Shown here piece by piece: positions 32,554 through 41,398 of a stretch of DNA of 64,000 nucleotides (position 1 is its first letter; every line of letters starts with the position of its first letter). The translations under genes and the position numbers were made by a program. The notes under the pieces were generated by a model. The model was given only the letters and a program-made list of their open reading frames with translations, was not told the origin of the DNA and ran no database searches. Origin of the DNA: CAZDYI01 sp964509765 (GTDB lineage Bacteria; Pseudomonadota; Gammaproteobacteria; Tethybacterales; Tethybacteraceae); the NCBI GenBank assembly GCA_964509765.1, contig CAZDYI010000049.1, forward strand, positions 12,249 through 76,248. Direction: 5' to 3'.

Positions 32554-34661
32554 CCTTCCCGAAGTCGGACGTCGACCTCTCGGGGATGCCGCTGTCTTCC
32601 CTGCGCGCCGTCGTCCTCGACACCGAGACCACCGGCCTCGACGTCGCCAAGGACAGGGTCGTCGAGATCGGCGCGACGCGCATCGCCGAAGGCAGGGTCG
32701 ACGCCGACGGCGGCTTCACCCAGCTCGTCAACCCCGGGGTGCCGATCCCCGAGCTCTCCCGCGAGGTCCACGGCCTGACCGACGCCGACGTCGCCGGAGC
32801 GCCGGCGTTCCCGGAGGCGATGGGGAGGTTCGTCGCCGAGATGGGTCCCGTCGTCGTCCTCGGCTACTCGCTCGGCTTCGACATGGGAGTGCTCAAGGCC
32901 GAGCACGACCGGCACGGGATGATCTGGAGGGCGCCGCGCACGGTCGACGTCGCGCACGCGGTCCGGGTGATCAACCCGCAGCTCCCGAACCACTCGCTCG
33001 ACGTGGTCGCGCAGTGGCTCGGCGTCGCGATCGAGGGCCGGCACCGTGCGATGGCGGACGCGCGGGCGACGGCCGAGGTCTACCTGCGCCTCCTGCCGCT
33101 GCTGCGCGAGCGCGGGATCGAGAACCTCGCTCAGCTCGAGCGCCGCGTGCGGGAGCACGCACACCGGCTCGGCGAGGAGGAGGGCATGGGCTGGGTCGGC
33201 CCGGCGTCGGTCGACGACGAGGCGGTCTACGCCGGCATCGCACGCCTCGACAGCTTCCCGTACCGCCACCGCGTGGGCGACATCATGTACAAGCCGAAGT
33301 ACGTCGACGTCCGCAGCACGCTGTCCGAGGTCATGCACCTGATGGACGAGCTCAAGACCAGCTCGATCTTCGTAGCCGACGGCAAGAGGCCCGTGGGGAT
33401 AGTCACCGAGCGCGACGTGCTGCGGACGATAAAGGACCGCGGCGCGGACGCCCTGCGCGGCGACCTGTCGTTCGCGGTGCGGGACTCGCTGTTCTCGGTC
33501 GCAGAGGACGAATTCGTCTACCGCGCGCTGCTGCTGATGGACAGGGAGCGGGTCCGCCACCTCGCGGTGCTCGACGCAGCCGGCGAGATCGTCGGGGTGG
33601 TCACCACCCGCAGCATGCTGCGGGTGCGCGCGGAGGACGCGATCATGCTCGGCGAACGGATCGAGGCGGCCGAGAGCGTCGACGAGCTCGGCAGGGTCTG
33701 GGGCGAGCTAGTCCCGGTCGTGCACACCCTCCGGGTCGAGGAGGTCGACGCGCGCGACATCGCCGGCGTGATCTCCCGGGAGCTGCGCGCGCTGACCAGG
33801 CGCGCGTGCGAGATTGCCGAGCGGGAGATGCTCGACGAAGGCCTCGGCCCGCCGCCTGCAGACTACGCGATGATGGTCCTCGGCTCCGGCGGCCGGGGCG
33901 AGAGCCTGCTCGCGATGGACCAGGACAACGCGATCGTCCACGAGGCCGGCGACGACCCTGACAGGACGGCGGAGTGGATGGCCGAGCTCGGGGGGAGGGT
34001 GTCGGGGATGCTCGGCAGGGCGGGGCTGGCGCTGTGCAAGGGCGGCGTGATGGCCTCGAGCGCCGAGTGGCGGATGGACCTCGAAAGCTGGCTGCGCAAG
34101 GTCGACTCCTGGGTCGCGCGCGCGGGCCCCGAGGACTTCCTCAGCAGCGACATCTTCTTCGACGGGGTCTGGGTGCACGGCAGGCGCGAGCTCGCAGACG
34201 GGCTCCTTGCCAAGGCGCGCGCAAAGGTCGGCGCGTCGGCGAACTTCATCCGGTACCTGTCGCTCAACGCGAGCAGGTTCGACAGCGCGGTCGGCGTGTT
34301 CGGCAAGGTCCGGACCAGGGGCGGCAGGGTCGACCTCAAGCTGCGCGGCGTGCTGCCGGTCTTCAGCGCGGCCCGGGCGGTGGCGCTGCGCCACGGCGTC
34401 GCCGAGAGGTCGACCGCGGGCCGGCTGCGCAAGTGCGTCGAGCTCGGCCACGCCGAGGGCCGGGTCGCGGACGGCCTGCTCGAGGCGCAGCGCGTCATGA
34501 TGGGGCTCATCCTCTCGCAGCAGCTGCGGGACATCAAGGACGGGATAGCCATGGGCACGGGGGTCGACGTCGGGGCCCTGTCGAGCAGGGACAAGGACAG
34601 CCTGGAGTGGGCGCTGTCGAAGGTCCCCGACATCAGCGACCTGCTCGGGACGCCGGTGTGA
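32550..34661 (+). CDS. DnaQ-like exonuclease / CBS pair / DUF294 nucleotidyltransferase-like fusion
   Basis: A 703-residue cytoplasmic fusion. Residues 1-190 form a DEDDh exonuclease (VLDTETTGLD, HGLTDADV, LGYSLGFDMGVL, HRAMADARATAEVYLRLL). A CBS pair follows at about 235-360 (VGDIMYKP, SIFVADGKRPVGIVTERDVL, HLAVLDAAGEIVGVVTTRSML). The C-terminal half is DUF294 with its substrate-binding domain (VLGSGGRGESLLAMDQDNAI, a GlnD-type nucleotidyltransferase core). In many proteobacteria such genes flank VC_2705 symporters, which fits here with the sulfolactate operon in between. It probably senses adenylates through CBS; the actual substrate is unknown. GTG start overlaps the preceding stop. Confidence 0.85.
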   Translation: MTFPKSDVDLSGMPLSSLRAVVLDTETTGLDVAKDRVVEIGATRIAEGRVDADGGFTQLVNPGVPIPELSREVHGLTDADVAGAPAFPEAMGRFVAEMGPVVVLGYSLGFDMGVLKAEHDRHGMIWRAPRTVDVAHAVRVINPQLPNHSLDVVAQWLGVAIEGRHRAMADARATAEVYLRLLPLLRERGIENLAQLERRVREHAHRLGEEEGMGWVGPASVDDEAVYAGIARLDSFPYRHRVGDIMYKPKYVDVRSTLSEVMHLMDELKTSSIFVADGKRPVGIVTERDVLRTIKDRGADALRGDLSFAVRDSLFSVAEDEFVYRALLLMDRERVRHLAVLDAAGEIVGVVTTRSMLRVRAEDAIMLGERIEAAESVDELGRVWGELVPVVHTLRVEEVDARDIAGVISRELRALTRRACEIAEREMLDEGLGPPPADYAMMVLGSGGRGESLLAMDQDNAIVHEAGDDPDRTAEWMAELGGRVSGMLGRAGLALCKGGVMASSAEWRMDLESWLRKVDSWVARAGPEDFLSSDIFFDGVWVHGRRELADGLLAKARAKVGASANFIRYLSLNASRFDSAVGVFGKVRTRGGRVDLKLRGVLPVFSAARAVALRHGVAERSTAGRLRKCVELGHAEGRVADGLLEAQRVMMGLILSQQLRDIKDGIAMGTGVDVGALSSRDKDSLEWALSKVPDISDLLGTPV

Positions 34662-34700
34662 ACAAACTGTCCGCCGGCACGGCGGGCAGGGGCCGCGCCG

Positions 34701-34730
34701 TTGATTTACCGCCCCCGGAAAGGGTAGAAT
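34701..34730 (+). promoter_or_regulatory. Promoter of the TRAP transporter operon
   Basis: TTGATT (34701-34706), 18-nt spacer, TAGAAT (34725-34730), 44 bases upstream of the dctP start. Confidence 0.6.
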
Positions 34731-34774
34731 CACGGCAAGCCAAATCGAGCGCTGGTTCGGAGGTCAAGGTCAGA

Positions 34775-35806
34775 ATGTTCAACCAAGTTCCCGCACGTTT
34801 TTTCCGGGCCGCTGCGGCCCCCCTGGCCCTTGCGGCCCTGGCGCTCGGCGCGGCGCAGCCCGCGCTCGCCGACTGCGACGCGGGCGAGACCGTGATCAAG
34901 TTCAGCCACGTCACGAACGCCGACCGGCACCCGAAGGGCATCGCCGCCTCGCTGCTGCAGAGCAGGGTCAACGAGGAGATGAACGGGACGGCCTGCATGG
35001 AGGTCTACCCGAACTCGATCCTCTACGACGACGACAAGGTCCTCGAGGCGATGCTCCAGGGCGACGTCCAGCTCGCGGCCCCGTCGCTGTCGAAGTTCGA
35101 GGCCTTCACCAAGCAGTTCCGCCTGTTCGACCTGCCGTTCATGTTCAAGAACATCGAGGCGGTCGACGCCTTCCAGGCGTCCGGCCACGGCCAGGCGATG
35201 AAGGACAGCATGCGCCGGCGGGGCATACAGGGCCTGGTGTTCTGGCACAACGGGATGAAGCAGATGTCGGCCAACAAGCCGCTGATCCTCCCGTCCGACG
35301 CCGACGGCCTGCTGTTCCGCGTCCAGAGCTCGGACGTGCTGGTCGCTCAGATGGAGGCGATCGGCGGCATCCCGCAGAAGATGGCGTTCTCCGAGGTGTA
35401 CGGCGCCCTGCAGCAGGGCGTGGTCGACGGCCAGGAGAACACCTGGTCGAACATCTTCGGCCGGAAGTTCTTCGAGGTCCAGGACGGGGTGACCGAGACC
35501 AACCACGGGATACTCGACTACCTGGTCGTCGCGTCGACCGAGTGGCTGGACGGGCTCGAGCCCGCTACGCGAAACCAGTTCCTGACCATCCTCACTGAGG
35601 TCACCGACCTGCGCAACAAGGAGTCCTTCGCCGTCAACCAGCAGGCGCGCCAGGCGATCATCGACGCAGGCGGGGTCGTGCGCGAGCTCTCCGACGAGCA
35701 GCGCGAGGCGTGGCTCGAGGCGATGAGGCCGGTCTGGGACAGGTTCGAGGCTGAGGTCGGGCGCGAGAACATCGACGCCGCCCAGGCCATCAACGCCAGG
35801 GTCTGA
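34775..35806 (+). CDS. dctP: TRAP transporter substrate-binding protein DctP
   Basis: Periplasmic binding protein of 343 residues for a TRAP importer of carboxylates or sulfonates. A signal peptide runs to about residue 32 (ending AAQPALA). The family signature is present: FSHVTNADRHPKG near the N-terminus, the binding arginine in LLFRVQSSDVLVAQMEAIGGIPQKMAF, then VYGALQQGVVDGQENTWSNI. The frame is open upstream over the previous gene, but the promoter and signal peptide fix the start at 34775. A hairpin follows before dctQ. Confidence 0.9.
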   Translation: MFNQVPARFFRAAAAPLALAALALGAAQPALADCDAGETVIKFSHVTNADRHPKGIAASLLQSRVNEEMNGTACMEVYPNSILYDDDKVLEAMLQGDVQLAAPSLSKFEAFTKQFRLFDLPFMFKNIEAVDAFQASGHGQAMKDSMRRRGIQGLVFWHNGMKQMSANKPLILPSDADGLLFRVQSSDVLVAQMEAIGGIPQKMAFSEVYGALQQGVVDGQENTWSNIFGRKFFEVQDGVTETNHGILDYLVVASTEWLDGLEPATRNQFLTILTEVTDLRNKESFAVNQQARQAIIDAGGVVRELSDEQREAWLEAMRPVWDRFEAEVGRENIDAAQAINARV

Positions 35807-35813
35807 ACGCAGG

Positions 35814-35838
35814 CCCTCCCCGCCCCGGGCCGGGAGGG
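35814..35838 (+). terminator. Stem-loop between dctP and dctQ
   Basis: CCCTCCC (35814-35820) pairs with GGGAGGG (35832-35838), with further GC pairing in the loop. No T tract, so it is probably an RNA-stability or partial-termination hairpin favouring dctP mRNA. Confidence 0.5.
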
Positions 35839-35875
35839 CGGGACCGCGACCGAAGGCAGCCCGCCGGCTCGTGAG

Positions 35876-36517
35876 GTGACCGGGCGCGTGCCGCCGGGCG
35901 GCGCGCTCGCGCGGCTCGAGGAGAACCTGATCGTCGCCCTGCTCGGGGCGATGACGCTGCTTACCTTCGCCAACGTCATCGCGCGCAAGGTCCTGAGCTC
36001 GAACATCCTGTGGGGCGTCGAGCTCACCGTCTTCCTGTTCGCCTGGCTGGTCCTGCTCGGGGCCTCGTACGCGGTCAAGACCGGAGCGCACATCGGCGTC
36101 GACGCGCTGGTCGACGCCGTCTCGGCGCCGGCCCGCAGGATCCTGGCGCTGGCCTCGGCGGCCCTGTGCATCGCCTTCACCCTGCTGCTTCTCAAGGGCT
36201 CCTGGGACTACTGGGCGAACTTCGTAAACCTGCCGGCGACCGAGGGCAGGTGGCTGCCGACCGGCTTCGAGGACAAGTTCCTGCCCAAGGGCTGGTACGA
36301 GGTCGACGACATCCCGCACCCGGCGGCGCTTGGCTGGCTCGCCGACGTCCTCAACGAGGGCGAGCCGTACGACAAGCTGCCGCGGGCGATCCCGTACTCG
36401 GTTCTGCCGCTTTCGATGGCGCTGCTGCTTTACCGCTTCGCGCAGGCGGCCGCCGCGGTGTGGAGGGGCGAGCGCGACCGCATCGTCGCCGGCCACGACG
36501 CGGGGGAGGACGGCTGA
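35876..36517 (+). CDS. dctQ: TRAP transporter small permease DctQ
   Basis: Small membrane subunit, 213 residues with four predicted helices. DctQ features are LTFANVIARKVLSSNILWGVELTVFLFAWLVLLGASYAVK and GAHIGVDALVDAVS. It is longer than the usual 160-180 residues because of a hydrophilic insertion between the third and fourth helices (about residues 120-165, with LPKGWYEVDDIPHPAA). It starts at GTG 35876 and overlaps dctM by one base. Confidence 0.88.
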   Translation: MTGRVPPGGALARLEENLIVALLGAMTLLTFANVIARKVLSSNILWGVELTVFLFAWLVLLGASYAVKTGAHIGVDALVDAVSAPARRILALASAALCIAFTLLLLKGSWDYWANFVNLPATEGRWLPTGFEDKFLPKGWYEVDDIPHPAALGWLADVLNEGEPYDKLPRAIPYSVLPLSMALLLYRFAQAAAAVWRGERDRIVAGHDAGEDG

Positions 36518-37911
36518 TGTCGGTGGTCCTGCTGTTCGTCCTGCTGATCGGCTTCATGATGATCGGCGTCCCGGTCGCGTTCGCGATCGGGCTGTCGTCG
36601 GTCCTGTACCTGCTGATGTTCTCGGACGCCTCGCTCGCGTCCGTCGCCCAGACGATCTTCCAGGCATTCGAGGGCCACTACACGCTGCTTGCGATCCCGT
36701 TCTTCATACTCGCCTCGATGTTCATGTCGACGAGCGGCGTCGCGCGGCGGATCATCCGCTTCTCGATCGCCTGCGTCGGCCACCTGCGCGGCGGGCTGGC
36801 GATCTCGGGGGTGTTCGCCTGCATGATGTTCGCCGCGCTGTCGGGCTCGTCGCCGGCGACGGTGGTCGCGATCGGCTCGATCGTGATCGCCGCCATGCGC
36901 CAGGCAGGCCACTCGAGGGAGTTCTCGGCAGGTGTGATCTGCAGCGCGGGCACGCTCGGCATCCTGATCCCGCCGTCTATCGTCATGGTCGTCTACGCCG
37001 CCGCGGTCGAGGTCTCGGTCGGCCGGATGTTCCTCGCCGGGATACTTCCCGGGATCCTCGCCGGGCTGCTCCTGATGGCGTCGATCTACGTCATGGCGAG
37101 GGTGAGGAACATGCCCAAGGGCGAGTGGAAGGGCTGGGGCGAGGTCTGGGAGTCTTTCCGCGACGCGTCGTGGGGGCTGCTGCTGATCGTGGTGATCATG
37201 GTCGGCATCTACGGCATCCCCGGGGTCACCGCCGCGTTCTTCACGCCGACGGAGGCGGCCGCGGTCGCCGCGGTGTACGCCTTCGTCGTCGCGACCTTCG
37301 TCTACCGCGACGTCGGCCCGCTCGCCGCCCGCGGGGGAGCCGGGAGGGCTGGGCTCGTCCGCCGCCCGCAGGCGCTGCTCACTTCCTTCGTCCACCCGGA
37401 CACCCGCAGGACCCTGCTCGAGGCATCGCGCCTGACAATCGTCCTGATGTTCGTGATCGCCAACGCGCTATTGCTCAAGCACGTGCTGACCGAGGAGCAG
37501 GTCCCGCAGCAGGTCGCGGGCGCGATGGTCTCTGCGGGCCTCGGCCCGATCGCCTTCCTCGTGATCGTCAACGTGATCCTGCTCATCGGCGGCCAGTTCA
37601 TGGAGCCGTCGGGGCTGCTCGTGATCGTCGCGCCGCTGGTGTTCCCGATCGCGATCGAGCTCGGCATAGACCCGATCCACCTCGGCATCATCATGGTCGT
37701 CAACATGGAGATCGGGATGATCACCCCGCCAGTGGGCCTGAACCTGTTCGTCACCTCGGGCGTCGCCGGGATGCCGGTGATGGGGGTCGTCAAGGCCGCG
37801 CTGCCGTTCGTCGGGGTGCTGCTGGTCTTCCTCGTGCTGGTCACCTACGTCCCGGCGCTGTCGACGACCATCCCGAACGCGCTGATGGGGCCGGAGATCG
37901 TCTCGAAGTAG
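36517..37911 (+). CDS. dctM: TRAP transporter large permease DctM
   Basis: Large membrane subunit catalysing Na+-driven uptake, 464 residues and about 12 helices. Typical blocks are GFMMIGVPVAFAIGLSSVLYLL, IPFFILASMFMSTSGVARRII, GSSPATVVAIGSIVIAAM, GTLGILIPPSIVMVVYA, FTPTEAAAVAAVYAF and GMITPPVGLNLFVTSG. The start ATG overlaps the dctQ stop (TGATG). The operon shows no cytoplasmic enzyme, so the substrate is unknown; the neighbouring sulfolactate cluster on the opposite strand is one candidate context. Confidence 0.92.
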   Translation: MSVVLLFVLLIGFMMIGVPVAFAIGLSSVLYLLMFSDASLASVAQTIFQAFEGHYTLLAIPFFILASMFMSTSGVARRIIRFSIACVGHLRGGLAISGVFACMMFAALSGSSPATVVAIGSIVIAAMRQAGHSREFSAGVICSAGTLGILIPPSIVMVVYAAAVEVSVGRMFLAGILPGILAGLLLMASIYVMARVRNMPKGEWKGWGEVWESFRDASWGLLLIVVIMVGIYGIPGVTAAFFTPTEAAAVAAVYAFVVATFVYRDVGPLAARGGAGRAGLVRRPQALLTSFVHPDTRRTLLEASRLTIVLMFVIANALLLKHVLTEEQVPQQVAGAMVSAGLGPIAFLVIVNVILLIGGQFMEPSGLLVIVAPLVFPIAIELGIDPIHLGIIMVVNMEIGMITPPVGLNLFVTSGVAGMPVMGVVKAALPFVGVLLVFLVLVTYVPALSTTIPNALMGPEIVSK

Positions 37912-37931
37912 TGCGGAAGCCCCAGGGTGGG

Positions 37932-37937
37932 TATAAT
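37932..37937 (+). promoter_or_regulatory. -10 box of the glycerol/DHA-type operon
   Basis: TATAAT 35 bases before the binding-protein ATG, in the short gap after dctM. The -35 region is poor (TAGTGC about 16 nt upstream), so activation by a regulator is likely. The ribosome site is AGGAGG. Confidence 0.5.
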
Positions 37938-37971
37938 TTCCCGGTTGCAACCGCACAGGAGGACGGGAAAA

Positions 37972-39303
37972 ATGGTCAAGGGAACGAAACTGGGCGCTTC
38001 CGCGCTCGCTGCCGTAATGGTCGCAGGGCTGGCCCTGCCGGCGAACAGGGCGCAGGCCCAGGAGCTGACGCTGTGCTGGGCGGCGTGGGACCCGGCCAAC
38101 GCGCTCGTCGAGCTCTCCAAGGACTTCACGGCCGAGACCGGGATCGCGATGAACTTCGAGTTCGTCCCGTGGACCAACTTCACCGACCGCTTCCAGAACG
38201 AGCTCAACTCCAAGGGCGACCTCTGCGACCTCCTGATCGGCGACAGCCAGTGGCTCGGCGGATCGGCCGAGAACGGCCACTACGTCAAGCTCAACGACTT
38301 CTTCGACCGCGAGGGGATCTCGATGGACGACTTCCTCCCGGCGACGGTCTACGCGTACTCGACCTGGCCGAAGGGCAGCCCGAACTACTGGGCCCTGCCG
38401 GCGATGGGCGACGCGCTCGGCTGGGTCTACCGCAAGGACTGGTTCTCCCGGCCCGAGCTCCGCAGCGAGTTCAAGTCGAAGTACGGCCACGACCTCGAGC
38501 CGCCCAAGACCTGGGACCAGCTGCGCAACATCGGCGAGTTCTTCCAGGGCCGCGAGATCGACGGCAAGACCGTCTACGGCATGGCGATCAACACCGAGCG
38601 CGGCTCGGAGGGGATCACGATGGGAGTGACCGCCGCGATGTACGCCTGGGGCTTCGAGTACGACAACCCGAACCGGGACTACGAGATGGACGGCTACACC
38701 AACGGCCCGGACGCGGTCGCGGGGCTTGAGTTCTACAAGTCGCTCTACGAGTGCTGCGTCCCGCCCGGCCACTCGGACGCCTACATGGTCGCCAACCTCG
38801 ACGCCTACAAGTCGGGGACGGTCGCCCTGCAGATGAACTGGTTCGCGTTCTTCCCGGGAATCGCCAAGGACCCCGACGTCGGCGGCGACAAGTCGGGCTT
38901 CTTCGTCAACCCGGGCCAGAAGATCGAGGCCTCCACCCTCGGCGGACAGGGGATCTCGGTGGTCTCATACTCGCAGAACCAGGACGAGGCGCTGCAGTAC
39001 ATCAAGTGGTTCGCGACGCCCGGCGTCCAGGCCAAGTGGTGGGAGCTCGGCGGCTACTCGTGCCACAACTCGGTCCTCAAGGACCCGGGCTTCGTCAACT
39101 CGGCGCCGTTTGCGGCCGACTTCCTGCTCGCGATGAGCGGCGTCAAGGACTTCTGGCAGGAGCCGGCGTACGCCGAGCTGCTCCAGGCGATGCAGAAGCG
39201 CGTCCACGACTACGTCGTCGCCGACAGCGGCACCTCGCAGGAGGCCCTCGACAAGCTCGTCGAGGACTGGACCGAGATCTTCGAGGACGAGGGCAAGATC
39301 TAA
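37972..39303 (+). CDS. ABC transporter substrate-binding protein (GlpV-like, polyol/triose)
   Basis: Periplasmic binding protein of 443 residues heading a long operon. The signal peptide ends near ANRAQA and the mature protein begins QELTLCWAAWDPANALVELSKDF. Blocks such as VPWTNFTDRFQNELNSKGDLCDLLIGDSQWLGG and YFVNPGQKI-like GFFVNPGQKIEASTLGGQGIS are typical of family 1 binding proteins near the glycerol (GlpV) and related systems. Two permeases, a small membrane protein, two ATPases and dihydroxyacetone kinase genes follow, so glycerol or dihydroxyacetone is the likely ligand; this is inferred from context. Confidence 0.82.
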   Translation: MVKGTKLGASALAAVMVAGLALPANRAQAQELTLCWAAWDPANALVELSKDFTAETGIAMNFEFVPWTNFTDRFQNELNSKGDLCDLLIGDSQWLGGSAENGHYVKLNDFFDREGISMDDFLPATVYAYSTWPKGSPNYWALPAMGDALGWVYRKDWFSRPELRSEFKSKYGHDLEPPKTWDQLRNIGEFFQGREIDGKTVYGMAINTERGSEGITMGVTAAMYAWGFEYDNPNRDYEMDGYTNGPDAVAGLEFYKSLYECCVPPGHSDAYMVANLDAYKSGTVALQMNWFAFFPGIAKDPDVGGDKSGFFVNPGQKIEASTLGGQGISVVSYSQNQDEALQYIKWFATPGVQAKWWELGGYSCHNSVLKDPGFVNSAPFAADFLLAMSGVKDFWQEPAYAELLQAMQKRVHDYVVADSGTSQEALDKLVEDWTEIFEDEGKI

Positions 39304-39312
39304 GCCGGAAGC

Positions 39313-39331
39313 GCCCGGCCGGGAGCCGGGC
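39313..39331 (+). terminator. Stem-loop after the binding-protein gene
   Basis: GCCCGGC (39313-39319) and GCCGGGC (39325-39331) around a CGGGA loop, followed by a second CGCGCG repeat hairpin. No T tract. It lies between binding protein and permeases, as in the other ABC operons here. Confidence 0.55.
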
Positions 39332-39372
39332 CGCGCACCCCGCGCGCGTCCGCCGCGCGCGGGAGGAAGCAC

Positions 39373-40278
39373 ATGACAGCGGGGGCCGCCGGCAGGTTCA
39401 GGGGGCTGACCGACAGGGCGGTCGCGAACCTGTTCGTCTGGCCGACGATCGTCCTCCTGCTGGCGATCAACATCTTCCCGCTGCTGTGGACGATCTGGCT
39501 CAGCTTCACGAACTACCGGGCCAACCGGCCCAACCGCGAGGTCAAGTGGGTCGGCCTGCGCAACTACGAGCGCATCCTCGGCGACGAGGAGATCTGGCTG
39601 AACCTGCAGCACACCGCGCACTTTCTGTTCTGGACGATGTTCCTGCAGATCGTCCTGGGTCTCGGGCTCGCGCTCCTGATCAACAAGCAGTTCCGCGGCC
39701 ACAGCTTCTGGACCACCGCGATCCTGCTGCCGATGATGCTCTCGCCGGCTGTGGTCGGCGTGTTCTGGACCTACCTGTTCCAGCCGCAGATCGGCATAGT
39801 CAGCTACATCGTAAACGCCTTCTACGAGATCGGCCCGCTTGACATGATCGGCAGCGTCGAGCTCGCGCCATGGGCGATCATCCTCGTCGACACCTGGATG
39901 TGGACGCCGTACGTGATGCTGATCTGCCTCGCAGGGCTGCGCTCGATACCGGGGTACCTCTACGAGGCGGCCGAGATCGACCGCGCCGGAAGGCTGCGGC
40001 AGTTCTGGTCGATCACCCTGCCGATGGTCCTGCCGTTCTTGATGCTCGCGATACTGTTTAGGGCGATCGAGAACTTCAAGATGTTCGACATGGTCGTCGA
40101 GCTGACCTCGGGCGGGCCGGGGTCGACGACCGAGCTCGCGTCGATAACGCTCAAGCGGGAGGCATTCGAGAAGTGGCGCACCGGCTACAGCTCGGCGTTC
40201 GCGATCATCCTGTTCGTGACGGTCTTCGGCGCGGCTAACATCTACGTCAAGGCCCTCAACGCGGTCAAGCGAAGGTGA
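39373..40278 (+). CDS. ABC transporter permease, MalF type (GlpP-like)
   Basis: A 301-residue inner-membrane permease. It shows LLLAINIFPLLWTIWLSFTNYRAN at the N-terminus, the EAA loop (LYEAAEIDRAGRLRQFWSITLP), with the first EAA residue pair and Gly conserved, and IENFKMFDMVVELTSGGPGSTTE, the standard MalF-type periplasmic-loop motif. The final four bases overlap the next permease start. A GGAGG ribosome site precedes the ATG. Confidence 0.88.
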   Translation: MTAGAAGRFRGLTDRAVANLFVWPTIVLLLAINIFPLLWTIWLSFTNYRANRPNREVKWVGLRNYERILGDEEIWLNLQHTAHFLFWTMFLQIVLGLGLALLINKQFRGHSFWTTAILLPMMLSPAVVGVFWTYLFQPQIGIVSYIVNAFYEIGPLDMIGSVELAPWAIILVDTWMWTPYVMLICLAGLRSIPGYLYEAAEIDRAGRLRQFWSITLPMVLPFLMLAILFRAIENFKMFDMVVELTSGGPGSTTELASITLKREAFEKWRTGYSSAFAIILFVTVFGAANIYVKALNAVKRR

Positions 40279-41210
40279 GCGCGCGCGGACGCGGGGGAAC
40301 GCTCGCGCGGCGGCTCGCCGCCGCCGCGGTGATCGCCTACGCGCTGGTGACCCTCGTGCCGATGGTGTGGATCTTCATGACGGGGTTCAAGACCCCGCCG
40401 GACTCGATCGCCTACCCGCCGAAGGTCCTGTTCGACCCCTCGCTCGAGGGCTACGTCAACCTGTTCACCACCCGCTCGCGGCAGACCGACGAGTACATGG
40501 CCGAGCTCGGCCCGCCGACGACGTGGTACGACGAGCTCGTCCGGCAGCGCAACATGGTCATCACCGGCCCGTCGCGCTTCGGGCAGCGCTACGTGAACTC
40601 GATCATCATCGGCTTCGGCTCGACGTTCCTCGCGGTGTTCCTCGGGACGCTCGCCGCGTACGCGTTCTCGCGCTTCCGCGTCCCGCTCGCGGACGACCTG
40701 CTGTTCTTCATCCTGTCGACGCGGATGATGCCGCCGATCGCGGTCGCGATCCCGATCTACCTGATGTTCAGGCAGGTGGGGCTGTCGGACACCGCGCTCG
40801 GGATGATCCTGCTGTACACCGCGGTAAACATGTCGCTGTCGGTCTGGCTGCTCAAGGGCTTCATCGACGAGATCCCGCGGGAGTACGAGGAGGCCGCGAT
40901 GATCGACGGCTACACGAGGCTGCAGGCCTTCGTGAAGGTCGTCCTGCCGCAGGCGGGAACCGGCATCGCGGCGACGTCGATCTTCTGCCTGATCTTCGCG
41001 TGGAACGAGTACGCCTTCGTGCTGCTCCTGACCTCCGGGACCGCGCAGACCGCGCCGCCGTACATCCCGCTGATCATAGGCGAGGGCGGGCTCGACTGGC
41101 CGGCGGTCGCCGCGGGCACGACTCTGTTCCTGCTGCCCGTCGTGTTCTTCGCGATCGTCCTGCGCCGGCACCTGCTGCGCGGGATCACCTTCGGGGCGGT
41201 GCGCAAGTGA
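40275..41210 (+). CDS. ABC transporter permease, MalG type (GlpQ-like)
   Basis: A 311-residue permease with the MalG-type start (LVTLVPMVWIFMTGFKTPPD), a hydrophilic insertion after the first helix (about residues 55-95, as in glycerol-type permeases), the EAA loop (YEEAAMIDGYTRLQAFVKVVLP) and the ending LLRGITFGAVRK. It starts at GTG 40275 overlapping the previous stop, and its own stop overlaps the GTG of the small membrane gene. Confidence 0.88.
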   Translation: MSARGRGGTLARRLAAAAVIAYALVTLVPMVWIFMTGFKTPPDSIAYPPKVLFDPSLEGYVNLFTTRSRQTDEYMAELGPPTTWYDELVRQRNMVITGPSRFGQRYVNSIIIGFGSTFLAVFLGTLAAYAFSRFRVPLADDLLFFILSTRMMPPIAVAIPIYLMFRQVGLSDTALGMILLYTAVNMSLSVWLLKGFIDEIPREYEEAAMIDGYTRLQAFVKVVLPQAGTGIAATSIFCLIFAWNEYAFVLLLTSGTAQTAPPYIPLIIGEGGLDWPAVAAGTTLFLLPVVFFAIVLRRHLLRGITFGAVRK

Positions 41211-41395
41211 GCAAGGGCGGCGGCAGGCCGCGGTGGCTGCGGCGCGGGCCGAGCGAGATGGCGATGACGGTCGTCATCGCGGTCGGCTGCCTGATGCTCC
41301 TGCAGCCGTTCTCGATGTGGCTGTTCACCCACTCGTTCGTCGTCATCCTGTTCGGCACGGTCGGCTTCATCGTCGTCAGCCACTTCAGGGAGTAG
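41207..41395 (+). CDS. Small two-helix membrane protein in the ABC operon
   Basis: A 62-residue protein: a basic N-terminus (SKGGGRPRWLRRGPSE) and two hydrophobic segments (MTVVIAVGCLMLLQPFSMWLF and FVVILFGTVGFIVV). Its GTG overlaps the permease stop by GTGA and the ATPase gene begins 4 bp later, so it is almost certainly translated. A short membrane protein (DUF2160) occupies a comparable place in alphaproteobacterial glycerol transporter operons, but I do not see clear sequence similarity. It may be an accessory subunit of the importer. Confidence 0.7.
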   Translation: MSKGGGRPRWLRRGPSEMAMTVVIAVGCLMLLQPFSMWLFTHSFVVILFGTVGFIVVSHFRE

Positions 41396-41398
41396 GGC

